Shown here one piece after another: positions 1 through 8,941 of a stretch of DNA of 64,000 nucleotides. The notes under the pieces were generated by a model. It was not told the origin of the DNA. It saw nothing but the letters and a program-made list of their open reading frames with translations, and did no database searches. The position numbers were made by a program, and so were the translations under genes. Origin of the DNA: an uncultured Granulosicoccaceae bacterium (lineage in GTDB: Bacteria; Pseudomonadota; Gammaproteobacteria; Granulosicoccales; Granulosicoccaceae); contig CALHCI010000038.1 in the NCBI GenBank assembly GCA_937931165.1, positions 1 through 64,000 on the forward strand, in the 5' to 3' direction. How positions within the stretch are numbered: the first letter of the stretch is position 1; every line of letters begins with the position of its first letter.

Positions 1-222
1 GCAACCAGCGGTCCGGCAAACTGCTTCGGACTTGCACAAGGCAAGCTTGAGCAAGGCCTGCCAGCGGACCTTTGCCTGGTGGATGATGATGTTGACTGGG
101 AGTTTTCCCTGAAGACAATGAAAAGTCAGGGGAAAAACAGCCCATACCAGGGCTGGGCGTTTCAAGCCAGACCAGAGATGGTGTTTGTGAATGGCACTGC
201 GTTGAAACTCGATAGCCAGTGA
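1..222 (+). CDS. pyrC: Dihydroorotase-like amidohydrolase, C-terminal end only
   Basis: The window opens inside this gene; 73 codons in frame 1 run to a TGA at 220-222. The visible tail contains the spaced pattern ending K-N-S-P-Y-Q-G-W, then V-F-V-N-G, which is the usual last beta-strand region of dihydroorotases and related cyclic amidohydrolases (pyrimidine synthesis, ring closure of carbamoyl-aspartate). The metal-binding part lies outside the window, so I cannot tell whether this is an active PyrC or the inactive PyrX-type partner of aspartate transcarbamoylase. In Pseudomonas a pyrC-type gene lies close to pilT/pilU, which supports the call. It converges with pilU. Confidence 0.7.
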   Translation, partial: ATSGPANCFGLAQGKLEQGLPADLCLVDDDVDWEFSLKTMKSQGKNSPYQGWAFQARPEMVFVNGTALKLDSQ

Positions 223-243
223 AATGTGATGTCGCAAAATGCA

Positions 244-268
244 AAAGGCCGTCAATCTGACGGCCTTT
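244..268. terminator. Hairpin terminator between pyrC and pilU
   Basis: An 11-bp perfect stem (244-254 paired with 258-268) with a 3-base loop lies between two convergent genes. The stem begins with A residues and ends with T residues, so it can work on both strands as a shared terminator. Confidence 0.75.
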
Positions 269-295
269 GTACGAACACCTGAATTCCAGTTTTAT

Positions 296-1462
296 TTAGG
301 AAGCGAGCTTGTACGAATCGTCGTCTGCGTCTTTCAACTCAAGGCCGGAACTGTCTTCTTCATCGGCAAGACCCGCACCTGACTCGTCAAGCTTAACCCG
401 TAGTCTGAGATCATTCACAGAGTCTGCATTTCGCATACCTTCTTCCATGGTAACCTGCCCGGACTTAATCAGCTCAAAGATCGCCTCGTCAAACGTGATC
501 ATGCCTTGCTCGCGAGATTTTTTCACAAGCTCTTTCATCTCGTGAATTTCACCCTTCTTAATTAACTCACCCATCAGAGGAGAGTTAAGCAGAATTTCTA
601 CAGCAGCTCGTCTGCCATCACCACTCGGCGTGGCCAGCAGTCGTTGTGAGATAACCGCTTTCAGGTTAAGCGACAGATCAAGTAACAACTGATTGCGACG
701 CTCTTCCGGAAAGAAGTTAATGATCCGGTCCATCGCCTGATTGGTGTTATTAGCATGCAGCGTTGCCAGACAAAGGTGACCGGTTTCGGCAAAGGCGATG
801 GCGTGTTCCATCGTATGCTCATCACGGATCTCACCGATCAGGATCACATCCGGTGCCTGTCGCAGCGTATTTTTTAATGCGACTTCAAAACTCTCGGTAT
901 CAGTACCCACTTCCCGTTGCGTGACCAGACAACCCTTGTGCTTGTGCACAAATTCAACCGGATCCTCAATCGTAATAATGTGGCCTTTGCTGTTGGTATT
1001 TCTATAATCAATAAGCGCTGCCAGGCTGGTTGATTTACCGGAACCGGTACCACCGACAAAAATCACCAGACCACGAGTGGTCATGGCAACCTCTTTCAGC
1101 ACTTCAGGCAGATTGAGTTTTTCCAGTGACGGCACTTCAAAGCCAATGATTCGAATGACCATGCCGGCACTGCCGCGCTGTACAAAAGCGTTCACACGAA
1201 ATCGTGCAACATCAGGTACGCTGATGGCAAAGTTACACTCCCGCGTCGATTGAAACTCGGTTTGTTCCTTATCTTCCATCACCGAGCTTGCCAACGCCAT
1301 CGTTTGCTGAGGCGTGAGGTTTTTATCGGTGATTGGCGTTATTTTGCCGTGCAGCCGCATGCTTGGCGGTGCGCCGGCGGTAATAAACAAATCTGAACCA
1401 CCCTCTTCCTGCATCTTGGAGAGCAAGCCGTAGAGGTACTTTTTTGCCGAATCATTTTCCAC
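296..1462 (-). CDS. pilU: PilU, type IV pilus retraction ATPase partner
   Basis: 388-residue hexameric ATPase of the PilT/GspE family, acting at the cytoplasmic face of the type IV pilus machine to help PilT retract pili. Visible parts: N-terminal PAS-like half, Walker A (GGTGSGKST, about residues 137-145), Asp box (ITIEDPVEF), Walker B (LIGEIRD) and His box (LATLHANN). The length and the acidic C-terminal tail fit PilU rather than PilT (about 345 residues). The start is GTG; no in-frame ATG lies near it and the ribosome binding site is weak. It lies 36 bp after pilT on the same strand, so the two are probably one transcript. Confidence 0.93.
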   Translation of the reverse strand: MENDSAKKYLYGLLSKMQEEGGSDLFITAGAPPSMRLHGKITPITDKNLTPQQTMALASSVMEDKEQTEFQSTRECNFAISVPDVARFRVNAFVQRGSAGMVIRIIGFEVPSLEKLNLPEVLKEVAMTTRGLVIFVGGTGSGKSTSLAALIDYRNTNSKGHIITIEDPVEFVHKHKGCLVTQREVGTDTESFEVALKNTLRQAPDVILIGEIRDEHTMEHAIAFAETGHLCLATLHANNTNQAMDRIINFFPEERRNQLLLDLSLNLKAVISQRLLATPSGDGRRAAVEILLNSPLMGELIKKGEIHEMKELVKKSREQGMITFDEAIFELIKSGQVTMEEGMRNADSVNDLRLRVKLDESGAGLADEEDSSGLELKDADDDSYKLAS

Positions 1463-1498
1463 TGATATATCTCAAATGTTGGTTGCGATTTATAGTGA

Positions 1499-2536
1499 CT
1501 ACTTAAGCGTGTCTGGGTTGGCAGCTTTGCGACGCGCATCTTCGAGCGTTACTTTTCCCTTTGCCAGAAGTTCTTTCAGGTTCTGATCAAGCGTCTGCAT
1601 ACCTGCAGCCTGCCCGGTCTGAATAGCAGAATACATCTGCGCTACCTTGTCTTCACGAATCAGGTTTCTGATCGCAGGGGTTCCCATCATAATTTCATGT
1701 GCTGCAACACGACCGCCACCGACCTTTTTCAGCAGGGTTTGCGAGATGACTGCACGCAGTGATTCTGACAACATTGATCGCACCATGGGTTTTTCACCCG
1801 CCGGAAATACATCAATGATTCTGTCGATAGTCTTGGCAGCTGAACTGGTGTGCAACGTACCGAAAACCAGGTGACCGGTTTCTGCAGCAGTTAATGCAAG
1901 ACTGATGGTTTCCTGGTCTCGCATCTCACCAACCAGAATGGTATCGGGATCTTCACGCAACGCCGAACGAAGTGCTTCGTTAAAGCCGTGGGTATCACGA
2001 TGCACTTCGCGCTGGTTAACCAGACATTTTTTGCTTTGATGAACAAATTCGATCGGGTCTTCAATGGTCAGAATATGACCGAGTTCGGTTTCGTTCTTGT
2101 AGTCCATCATCGCTGCAAGCGTGGTCGACTTACCGGAGCCGGTTGGACCGGTCACCAGCACAATCCCGCGCGGGTACTCGGATATATCCTGAAATATCGG
2201 AGGTGCACCAATCTGCTCAAGCGTCAGCACTTCACTGGGAATGGTTCTGAATACCGCACCACAGCCGCGAGCATGGTTAAATGCGTTGACACGAAAGCGC
2301 GCCACTTCCGGCAGTTCGAATGAGAAATCCACTTCAAGCTTCTCTTCAAACTCTTTGCGCTGCTTGTCGTTCATGACGTCGTAGACCATCGACTGCACCA
2401 GCCCGGCATCGAGTTCTGGCACGTTTACGCGACGTATGTCACCATCTACCCGAATCATGGGCGGCAGCTCTGCCGATAAGTGCAGATCGGAAGCTCCGTT
2501 TTTCACGCTGAAGGTTAAAAGCTGTGAGATATCCAT
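1499..2536 (-). CDS. pilT: PilT, type IV pilus retraction ATPase
   Basis: 345-residue retraction motor of type IV pili, driving twitching and DNA uptake by depolymerising pilin. It has Walker A (GPTGSGKST, residues 130-138), Asp box (LTIEDPIEF), Walker B (LVGEMRD), the His box (FGTLHTSSA) and the AIRNLIRE motif near the C-terminus that is characteristic of PilT. I chose the ATG at 2536 over an in-frame TTG two codons upstream because it gives the standard length. It is first gene of pilT-pilU and is divergent from yggS. Confidence 0.95.
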   Translation of the reverse strand: MDISQLLTFSVKNGASDLHLSAELPPMIRVDGDIRRVNVPELDAGLVQSMVYDVMNDKQRKEFEEKLEVDFSFELPEVARFRVNAFNHARGCGAVFRTIPSEVLTLEQIGAPPIFQDISEYPRGIVLVTGPTGSGKSTTLAAMMDYKNETELGHILTIEDPIEFVHQSKKCLVNQREVHRDTHGFNEALRSALREDPDTILVGEMRDQETISLALTAAETGHLVFGTLHTSSAAKTIDRIIDVFPAGEKPMVRSMLSESLRAVISQTLLKKVGGGRVAAHEIMMGTPAIRNLIREDKVAQMYSAIQTGQAAGMQTLDQNLKELLAKGKVTLEDARRKAANPDTLK

Positions 2537-2684
2537 TAGCAATCCCGGTGTAAAATAAAGTTATTAGCGCCGCTTTGCTGCGGCGGTGCCTCTAGAGGCT
2601 AACGACCGAGATCTGAAATTAATTAATTACCGGCTAAACGCTGTGTTACCTGCATAGCGACCAGGTCACAACACACGCAAAAGT

Positions 2685-3362
2685 ATGATCAGCGACAACC
2701 TTGAACAGATCAGAGCAGATATTCACCGGCTCGAAGACGCGCACCAGCGCACAGCCGGCGACGTAACGCTACTGGCAGTCAGCAAGAAAAAACCCGTCGA
2801 AGATATTCGCCAGGCAATCGACGCAGGACAAACCTGTTTTGGCGAAAATTATGCCGATGAGGGAGTAGAGAAGATTACCGCCATTGCGAATGAATCTATC
2901 GACTGGCACTACATTGGTCATATCCAGTCCAACAAAACCCGGCTGATCGCGACCCACTACGACTGGGTACAAGGTGTCGAGCGGGCAAAGATACTGCAGC
3001 GACTGGCGCAACACCGGCCCGACCATCTGCCGCCGCTGAACATCTGTTTGCAGGTTAATATTGATGCCGAAGACAGCAAGTCCGGATGCTCACCTGAACA
3101 GTTAATGGAACTCGCCGCCCAGACTGACGGTAAGCCTGAAATTATATTGCGCGGGATTATGGCAATACCCGCACCGCAGACAGATTTAGCAGCACAGCGC
3201 GCTGCATTTGCACAGCTGGCCACACTGTATCGATCGCTGCAGGCCCGTTATCCGCAGGTAGACACGTTGTCTATGGGGATGTCCGGGGATATGGAAGCTG
3301 CCATTGCCGAAGGCGCCACCATGGTCAGAATTGGTACGGCAATATTCGGCAGTCGAGATTAG
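2685..3362 (+). CDS. yggS: YggS/PLPBP family pyridoxal-phosphate homeostasis protein
   Basis: 225-residue single-domain alanine-racemase-like TIM barrel that binds PLP without known catalysis and keeps vitamin B6 and amino-acid pools in balance. The PLP lysine is in AVSKKKP (Lys34). Other family marks are the H-x-I-G-x-x-Q-x-N-K segment, the S-M-G-M-S-x-D segment and the C-terminal R-I-G-T-A-I-F-G phosphate site. The gene is divergent from pilT, as in Pseudomonas, and begins the yggS-proC-yggT-metXW run, interrupted here by a transaldolase gene. Confidence 0.93.
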   Translation: MISDNLEQIRADIHRLEDAHQRTAGDVTLLAVSKKKPVEDIRQAIDAGQTCFGENYADEGVEKITAIANESIDWHYIGHIQSNKTRLIATHYDWVQGVERAKILQRLAQHRPDHLPPLNICLQVNIDAEDSKSGCSPEQLMELAAQTDGKPEIILRGIMAIPAPQTDLAAQRAAFAQLATLYRSLQARYPQVDTLSMGMSGDMEAAIAEGATMVRIGTAIFGSRD

Positions 3363-3535
3363 AAAGGCCATAATTGCCCATTACAAAGCCACGACCAACA
3401 GCCGGGATTACCCGCCTGGGTTTGAATTTACAGACGGCAACACAGATATACCCCTTTGTAGCCCGATTAACATCGGTACCACCTTCTACACTTTATCCGT
3501 ATCATCTGCACATTCTGATAACAGGAGCGTTTTTC

Positions 3536-4660
3536 ATGTCATCCAGCAATCCGTTGGTCGCCGCCGGAGCCGCCGGCCAGAGCCTGTGGCTCGATTACAT
3601 CCAGCGCAGCATGATTTCGAACGGGGATCTCGACAGCCTTATCTCGGACGACCAGATAAAAGGCATCACTTCAAACCCGTCGATCTTTGAAAACGCTATT
3701 GCCAACACCGATGAATACGACGAGCAGATTCGCCAAGTGCTGGCAGCCACACCGGGCGCATCGACAACCGAAATATTCAAGGCGCTGGCAATAAAAGACA
3801 TTAGCGATGCCGCAGACACCTTTCTTGCCACCTATCAGTCGAGTCGCGGTGACGACGGTATGGTGAGTCTTGAGGTATCTCCGACACTGGCGCATGACGC
3901 CGCCGCCACAGTGACCGAAGCCAGAGAACTGCACGCGGCGATAAACAAGCCGAATGTGATGATCAAGGTACCGGGCACTAAAGCCGGCGTTGAAGCCTTT
4001 GAAACGTTAACCGCCGATGGCATTAGCGTGAATGTAACGCTGCTGTTTTCAGTTGAGCGTTACAAAGAGATTGTTCAGGCCTACATCAATGGTCTTTCCA
4101 CGCGCCTGCAAAACGGCCAGGACATTAGCAAAGTGGCATCGGTAGCGAGCTTTTTCGTGAGCCGGGTCGATGTTGCCGTTGACGAAGCGCTGTCCGGTCA
4201 TGCCGACAAGAATGCAACCAAAGATCTGCTGGGCAATATAGCTATTGCCAATGCAAAGGTGGCATACGGTCATTACCAGAATATTTTCAACAGCCCGCAA
4301 TTTGAAAAGCTGGCGGCCAGCGGTGCCATGCCGCAACGCCTGCTATGGGCGAGTACCGCAACAAAAAACCCTGATTACAGTGATGTCTACTATGTCGAAG
4401 AGTTGATGGGACCGGACACCGTGAATACCGTCCCCCCTAAAACCATGGATGCCTTCCGCGATCACGGTGTAGTAGAAAACCGCCTGCAATCACCGGTGGC
4501 GCAGTCACAGTCGCAACTCGATCAGGTAGCCGCACTAGGCATTAACCTGAGCGCTATTACTGACAAACTGGAAGCAGACGGCATTGAGTCTTTTGCCACT
4601 GCATTCGAGCGAATGCTCAAAGCAATTGAAGAAAAATCTAATGCGATCAAGGCAGCTTAG
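3536..4660 (+). CDS. tal: Transaldolase
   Basis: 374-residue transaldolase of the pentose phosphate pathway, moving a dihydroxyacetone unit from sedoheptulose-7-phosphate to glyceraldehyde-3-phosphate. The Schiff-base lysine is in VMIKVPGT (Lys144); the N-terminal KGITSNPSIF and the SVNVTLLFS strand are family hallmarks. The open frame reaches 54 codons further upstream, but the ATG at 3536 follows an AGGAG with 8-base spacing and gives the normal N-terminus. The length fits the longer transaldolase class (about 370 residues) rather than the 317-residue TalB class. It lies between yggS and proC, where related genomes have no gene. Confidence 0.92.
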   Translation: MSSSNPLVAAGAAGQSLWLDYIQRSMISNGDLDSLISDDQIKGITSNPSIFENAIANTDEYDEQIRQVLAATPGASTTEIFKALAIKDISDAADTFLATYQSSRGDDGMVSLEVSPTLAHDAAATVTEARELHAAINKPNVMIKVPGTKAGVEAFETLTADGISVNVTLLFSVERYKEIVQAYINGLSTRLQNGQDISKVASVASFFVSRVDVAVDEALSGHADKNATKDLLGNIAIANAKVAYGHYQNIFNSPQFEKLAASGAMPQRLLWASTATKNPDYSDVYYVEELMGPDTVNTVPPKTMDAFRDHGVVENRLQSPVAQSQSQLDQVAALGINLSAITDKLEADGIESFATAFERMLKAIEEKSNAIKAA

Positions 4661-4738
4661 CCTTTAATTTGCAGCGTTTTTCCAAAACAACACCGAACGC
4701 ACAAGCTCAACACCGGCTGACAACGGATTCCAGATCTG

Positions 4739-5560
4739 ATGAAGATAACTTTTATCGGCGGCGGCAACATGGCCCGCAGCCTGATCGGCGGACTGATAGA
4801 AGCCGGCACCAAGCCGGGTGATATCACCGCGTCGGATCCAATGACCGAAACACTGCAGCAGCTGACCGCAGATTTCGGCATTAACACCGGTAGCGATAAC
4901 GATGCTGCGATCAGTGACGCCGATGTGGTGGTGCTTGCGATTAAACCGCAACAGATGCGTAACGTTGTCAGCGGCCTGAGCGGACAGTTTAGCGGCAAGC
5001 TGGTCATATCGGTGGCAGCCGGGGTATTACTTTCAGATATTGTCAGATGGAGCGGCCAGGCAGACACCGCCGTGGTGCGCTGCATGCCAAATACCCCTGC
5101 GCTGCTTGGTTGTGGCGCGACCGGCCTGTACGCCAACGAAGCCGTTCAACCCGGTCAAAAACAGCAGACTGAAGTCATTCTTGCGGCAGCGGGTATTAGC
5201 GCCTGGCTGGATACCGAGACACAGCTTGACGCTATTACCGCACTTTCAGGTTCAGGTCCGGCATATTTTTTTCAGTTAATTGAATCAATGATCAACAGCG
5301 CAGAAAAAATGGGCATATCCGAATCAATCGCCACGCAGTTTGCGATTCAAACTGCCCTGGGGGCGGCACGCATGGCCCATGAAGGTGACACTTCACCGGC
5401 GCAGCTGCGCCGCAACGTCACGTCACCAGCGGGCACAACAGAGGCCGCGATTAACAGTTTCGCTTCAGACGATTTCAACGCAATAGTTAACAGGGCAATG
5501 TTGGCGGCCGAAAACCGGGCACAGGAACTCGGTAAAGAACTGGGAGCAGATAATGGGTAA
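4739..5560 (+). CDS. proC: Pyrroline-5-carboxylate reductase
   Basis: 273-residue NAD(P)H-dependent reductase for the last step of proline synthesis. It begins with a Rossmann dinucleotide motif (FIGGGNMARSLIGGL), has VVLAIKPQ after the second beta-strand and the C-terminal ProC signature around SGSGPAYFF and RNVTSPAGTTEAA. The length is standard. The last 8 bp overlap the start of yggT, which suggests translational coupling. Confidence 0.95.
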   Translation: MKITFIGGGNMARSLIGGLIEAGTKPGDITASDPMTETLQQLTADFGINTGSDNDAAISDADVVVLAIKPQQMRNVVSGLSGQFSGKLVISVAAGVLLSDIVRWSGQADTAVVRCMPNTPALLGCGATGLYANEAVQPGQKQQTEVILAAAGISAWLDTETQLDAITALSGSGPAYFFQLIESMINSAEKMGISESIATQFAIQTALGAARMAHEGDTSPAQLRRNVTSPAGTTEAAINSFASDDFNAIVNRAMLAAENRAQELGKELGADNG

Positions 5561-6107
5561 TGCAGGCGCAGGATTTAATTTCCTGATCTCGACAATTTTC
5601 GATCTGTACGCTTTTGTTGTCATGCTGCGATTTTTAATGCAGCTTACTCGTGCGGACTACTACAACCCGGTGTCGCAGTTTGTTGTGAAGGCGACCGATC
5701 CGTTACTCAAACCACTCAGACGCTTTATTCCAAGCTTAGGCGGCTATGATATTGCCGCAGTGGTGCTATGTTTTCTGGTGTTGCTCATTAAATTTATTCT
5801 GCTTCAATCTATTGGCGGACTTGGGATCAGCATCGGCGGCAGTATTGTTGCGGCAATTTTTGGCGCTTCCCGTGAAGTCGGTTTGATCGGTGTAGTGTTC
5901 GATGTATTTTTCTTTTCAATTCTGGCCATGGTGATATTGAGCTGGGTAGCACCCGGTGGCAGTCCGATCTCAAGCCTGTTGCGAAGCATTACCTCCCCAA
6001 TCCTCACACCGATCCAGAAAGTGGTACCGCCGATGGGCGGATTTGATCTGTCGCCACTGGTGGCGTTAATCGGCATTCAATTTATCCGAATCGTACTGAA
6101 CGTGTAA
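5553..6107 (+). CDS. yggT: YggT family integral membrane protein
   Basis: 184-residue inner-membrane protein made of two YggT repeats. Each repeat has a hydrophobic hairpin and a short polar loop with the pattern D-P-L-L-K-P-L-R-R or S-P-I-L-T-P-I-Q-K followed by P-x-x-G-G-x-D. About four membrane segments are visible. The biochemical role is not settled; family members are linked to osmotic or ion stress and lie next to proC in many proteobacteria, as here. It starts inside the end of proC. Confidence 0.88.
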   Translation: MGNAGAGFNFLISTIFDLYAFVVMLRFLMQLTRADYYNPVSQFVVKATDPLLKPLRRFIPSLGGYDIAAVVLCFLVLLIKFILLQSIGGLGISIGGSIVAAIFGASREVGLIGVVFDVFFFSILAMVILSWVAPGGSPISSLLRSITSPILTPIQKVVPPMGGFDLSPLVALIGIQFIRIVLNV

Positions 6108-6212
6108 CCACAGCACATTCGAGTTCAATAGTCGTTAGAGTGGTAGCGCGGTGTGCCCGAATCGTACAAACTAGTCTGAGTACACGCCAAAGATTTCCTA
6201 TGACGACGCTCT

Positions 6213-7352
6213 ATGTCTGACAGCAACGACGATCAATCCATTGGAATCGTCACTCCGCAAACAGCCGTACTGAATTCGCCGCTGTTGCTGCAGTGCGGGC
6301 AGACACTGCCTCACCACGAGCTGGTTTATGAGACATACGGAGCGCTAAACGCAGATCGCAGCAATGCCATTCTGGTGTGCCACGCTCTGTCCGGGGACCA
6401 TCACGCCGCCGGCAAGCATCAACAGGACGATAAAAAATTCGGCTGGTGGGATAGCTGTATCGGGCCCGGCAAAGCCATAGACTCGGATCGCTATTTTATT
6501 GTCAGCTCCAATAACCTTGGCGGGTGTCGCGGCAGCTCCGGCCCCATGACCATCAATCCCGCAACCGGTGAGCCGTTCGGACCTGACTTTCCAATGGTTA
6601 CCTGCAAGGATTGGGTGCAAAGCCAGAAGATGTTAATGGAACATCTGGGCATTAGCCATTGGGCTGCAGTGGCGGGCGGCAGTCTTGGCGCAATGCAGGC
6701 GATGCAGTGGGCAATTGATTTCCCTGATCTGGTCGACCACATCCTGCTGGTGGCATCTGCAGCAAAATTAACCGCACAAAACACCGCGTTCAATGAAGTC
6801 GCACGTCAGGCAATTCGCACTGACCCGCACTTTTATGAAGGCCGCTACTACCGGCATAACAAAGTTCCGGAAAGAGGCTTGATGCTGGCGCGAATGCTCG
6901 GCCACATCACGTACCTTTCAGAAGACGCTATGAGTGAGAAATTCGGGCGGGAGCTACGCAGTGACAAGCTCAACTTCAACTATGGTGTGGAGTTTCAGGT
7001 AGAGAGCTATCTGCGCTATCAGGGTGCGAGTTTCGTCAACCGGTTTGATGCCAATACTTATTTGCTAATGACAAAAGCACTGGATTACTTCGACCCGGCA
7101 GCAGACTACGATAACGATCTGGTCGCCGCTTTCCAGCGGATTAAAGCAAAAGCGATGGTCATTTCGTTTACTTCAGACTGGCGCTTCTCAACACAGAGAT
7201 CCGAAGAAATTGTCGACGCAATGATGCTCGCAAACTGCAATGTGAGCTCGGCGATTATTGAAGCCAATCAGGGCCACGACTCTTTTCTGCTACCGATAGA
7301 AGATTATGTCATGAGCATTAAAAGCTGGTTAAACCATATAACGCTGCGATGA
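6213..7352 (+). CDS. metX: Homoserine O-acyltransferase MetX (probably succinyl type)
   Basis: 379-residue alpha/beta-hydrolase that acylates homoserine at the entry to methionine synthesis. The nucleophile is Ser157 in GGSLGAMQ, the acid is the Asp in FTSDWRF (about 320) and the base is the His in NQGHDSF (355). The oxyanion segment reads [11 protein letters not shown]. Its sequence closely resembles the Pseudomonas MetX enzymes reclassified as homoserine O-succinyltransferases, and the Arg in DWRF fits that class; the acyl donor is inference. It overlaps metW by 4 bp (ATGA). Confidence 0.93.
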   Translation: MSDSNDDQSIGIVTPQTAVLNSPLLLQCGQTLPHHELVYETYGALNADRSNAILVCHALSGDHHAAGKHQQDDKKFGWWDSCIGPGKAIDSDRYFIVSSNNLGGCRGSSGPMTINPATGEPFGPDFPMVTCKDWVQSQKMLMEHLGISHWAAVAGGSLGAMQAMQWAIDFPDLVDHILLVASAAKLTAQNTAFNEVARQAIRTDPHFYEGRYYRHNKVPERGLMLARMLGHITYLSEDAMSEKFGRELRSDKLNFNYGVEFQVESYLRYQGASFVNRFDANTYLLMTKALDYFDPAADYDNDLVAAFQRIKAKAMVISFTSDWRFSTQRSEEIVDAMMLANCNVSSAIIEANQGHDSFLLPIEDYVMSIKSWLNHITLR

Positions 7353-7972
7353 CCACCAACGATCAAATCCCTACAGAACTGCGACAGGACCTGCGAATCA
7401 TTCAGGACTGGGTAGCTCCGGACAGCCGGATACTGGATCTGGCGTGTGGCGACGGTACGTTAATGACCACGCTGCGGGATAGAAAAAACACCAGCGGATA
7501 CGGCATGGAAATATCACCCGCCGACATCAACACCTGCCTTCGCAGAGGGTTAAATGTAATTCACCGCGATATCGAACTCGGATTGTCTGTTTTTGCCGAT
7601 AAAACCTTTGACTACGTATTAACCACTCACTCAATTCAAACGCTGAATAATCCGGCACTGGTACTGGAAGAGATGGTTCGGGTTGGAGTTCGAGGGATAG
7701 TCTCATTTCCGAATATGGGCTACTGGCGGGCACGCGCACATATCGCGTTTAAAGGCAAAATGCCGATCACCGAGTCGCTGCCCTTTCAATGGCACGACAC
7801 ACCGAATACTCACCTGTGCACACTCAAAGATTTCGAAAATCTGTGTAAAACACTGCAAATAAAGATAGAACGACGCGCCGCAGTCAACGACAATCACCGC
7901 AGAAACATCCCCGCTTTATGTCTTCCCAACTTGTTCAGTGAAACTGCGCTGTTCGAAATTTCTGCTCAATAA
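7349..7972 (+). CDS. metW: MetW methyltransferase-like protein
   Basis: 207-residue protein with a SAM-dependent methyltransferase fold: motif I is [11 protein letters not shown], followed by a Y-V-L-T-T-H-S-I-Q segment and the [11 protein letters not shown] box typical of MetW. MetW partners with MetX and is needed for full homoserine acyltransferase activity in several proteobacteria; its own methyl acceptor is unknown. The start overlaps the metX stop by 4 bp, so the pair is translated together. Confidence 0.92.
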   Translation: MTTNDQIPTELRQDLRIIQDWVAPDSRILDLACGDGTLMTTLRDRKNTSGYGMEISPADINTCLRRGLNVIHRDIELGLSVFADKTFDYVLTTHSIQTLNNPALVLEEMVRVGVRGIVSFPNMGYWRARAHIAFKGKMPITESLPFQWHDTPNTHLCTLKDFENLCKTLQIKIERRAAVNDNHRRNIPALCLPNLFSETALFEISAQ

Positions 7973-8001
7973 CAGCGTTCATAACATTACAAAAACGCTG
8001 T
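7972..8001 (+). terminator. Possible terminator after metW
   Basis: An 8-bp stem (7972-7979 with 7994-8001) begins just after the metW stop and is followed by an AT-rich run without a clean T tract. The loop is 14 bases, so this is a weak call. Confidence 0.4.
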
Positions 8002-8291
8002 ATTTATAGGCAAATAACGCCCTCCAGGCAAAAAAACCCTATTTTAACCGTAAAAAAGCACATGACGGTGTTGGAATCTGCCAAAGATGCTGTATCATCG
8101 CCACGCGCTCAAGCGCTAACTATTATTATCAGTCAATCAGAAAACGGTAAAGATCCTGGCAAGCGGTAGTGCTGTTCGAAACGTGTTTTTCCGTAAGAAA
8201 TTAAACTGCAGATAAACCCGAAGCAAAGTACCGCCAATCAGCATTTTCAAGTTCAATGATTTCACGCTAATCAACTACAGGTGTCTACACA
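8002..8291 (+). other. Gene-free leader of the HU-like gene
   Basis: About 290 bp upstream of the lysine-rich HU gene without a convincing ORF on either strand. It presumably holds the promoter and a long 5' leader for a highly expressed nucleoid protein; I could not pick out one clear -35/-10 pair. Confidence 0.4.
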
Positions 8292-8717
8292 ATGGCGAAG
8301 AAAAAAGCGTCCGCTAAAAAAAAGAAGGTAATGGGTAAGAAGAAAAAAGTCGTTGCCAAAAAGAAGGTAATGGGTAAAAAGAAAAAAGCTTCTAAAAAAG
8401 CGGCTGCCTCCGGTAAAAAGCCACCAACCAAATCAGAGATCCTTAGCCACATTTCTGATGACACCGAGCTGAGCAAAAAAGAAGTAGCAGCGGTACTTGA
8501 GTCACTGACCACACTGATCAGCAAAAACATCGGCTCACGCGGTCCGGGTTATTTCAACCTGCCAGGCCTGATGAAAATCAAGGTCAACAAGAAGCCTGCA
8601 GTCAAAGCACGCAAGGGCATCAACCCTTTCACTGGCGAGGAAATGATGTTCAAAGCCAAGCCGGCACGCAAAGTGGTCAAAATTGCGCCACTGAAGTCAC
8701 TGAAAGAAATGGTCTAA
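8292..8717 (+). CDS. HU-family DNA-binding protein with lysine-rich N-terminal tail
   Basis: 141-residue basic protein. Residues 1-45 are almost wholly K/A/S/V/M/G with an internal repeat (KKKVMGKKKK occurs twice); residues 46-141 form an HU/IHF-like domain (KSEILSHIS, then NLPGLMKIKV, then GINPFTGEEMMFKAKPARK, which is the DNA-wrapping arm). It should bind and compact DNA in a histone-like way. The tail resembles eukaryotic H1-type tails and is absent from standard 90-residue HU. The repeated AAG/AAA codons look like the product of slippage. It is monocistronic, with a terminator at 8736. Confidence 0.87.
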   Translation: MAKKKASAKKKKVMGKKKKVVAKKKVMGKKKKASKKAAASGKKPPTKSEILSHISDDTELSKKEVAAVLESLTTLISKNIGSRGPGYFNLPGLMKIKVNKKPAVKARKGINPFTGEEMMFKAKPARKVVKIAPLKSLKEMV

Positions 8718-8735
8718 TACAGACCGTGTTCTGTG

Positions 8736-8758
8736 GTCGGGCAGCATTTTTGCCCGAC
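8736..8758 (+). terminator. Terminator after the HU-like gene
   Basis: An 8-bp G+C-rich stem (8736-8743 with 8751-8758) with a T-rich loop lies 18 bp after the stop codon; a T-rich stretch follows at 8763-8775. Confidence 0.6.
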
Positions 8759-8941
8759 TACAATTGTTGTTTTTCCCTCCACAAGCCGTTCTATCCATCC
8801 CGTCACCCGCAATACCGCCTGTAAAACCGGCCTTACAACCCCTGCCTAGTGAAATCGAGTGATCGAATCACTATGATGGTTGTCATATGTTTGTGTTTAC
8901 CCCTGAACACACTGGCAACTGATTAGTACGAGAAAAAGGTA

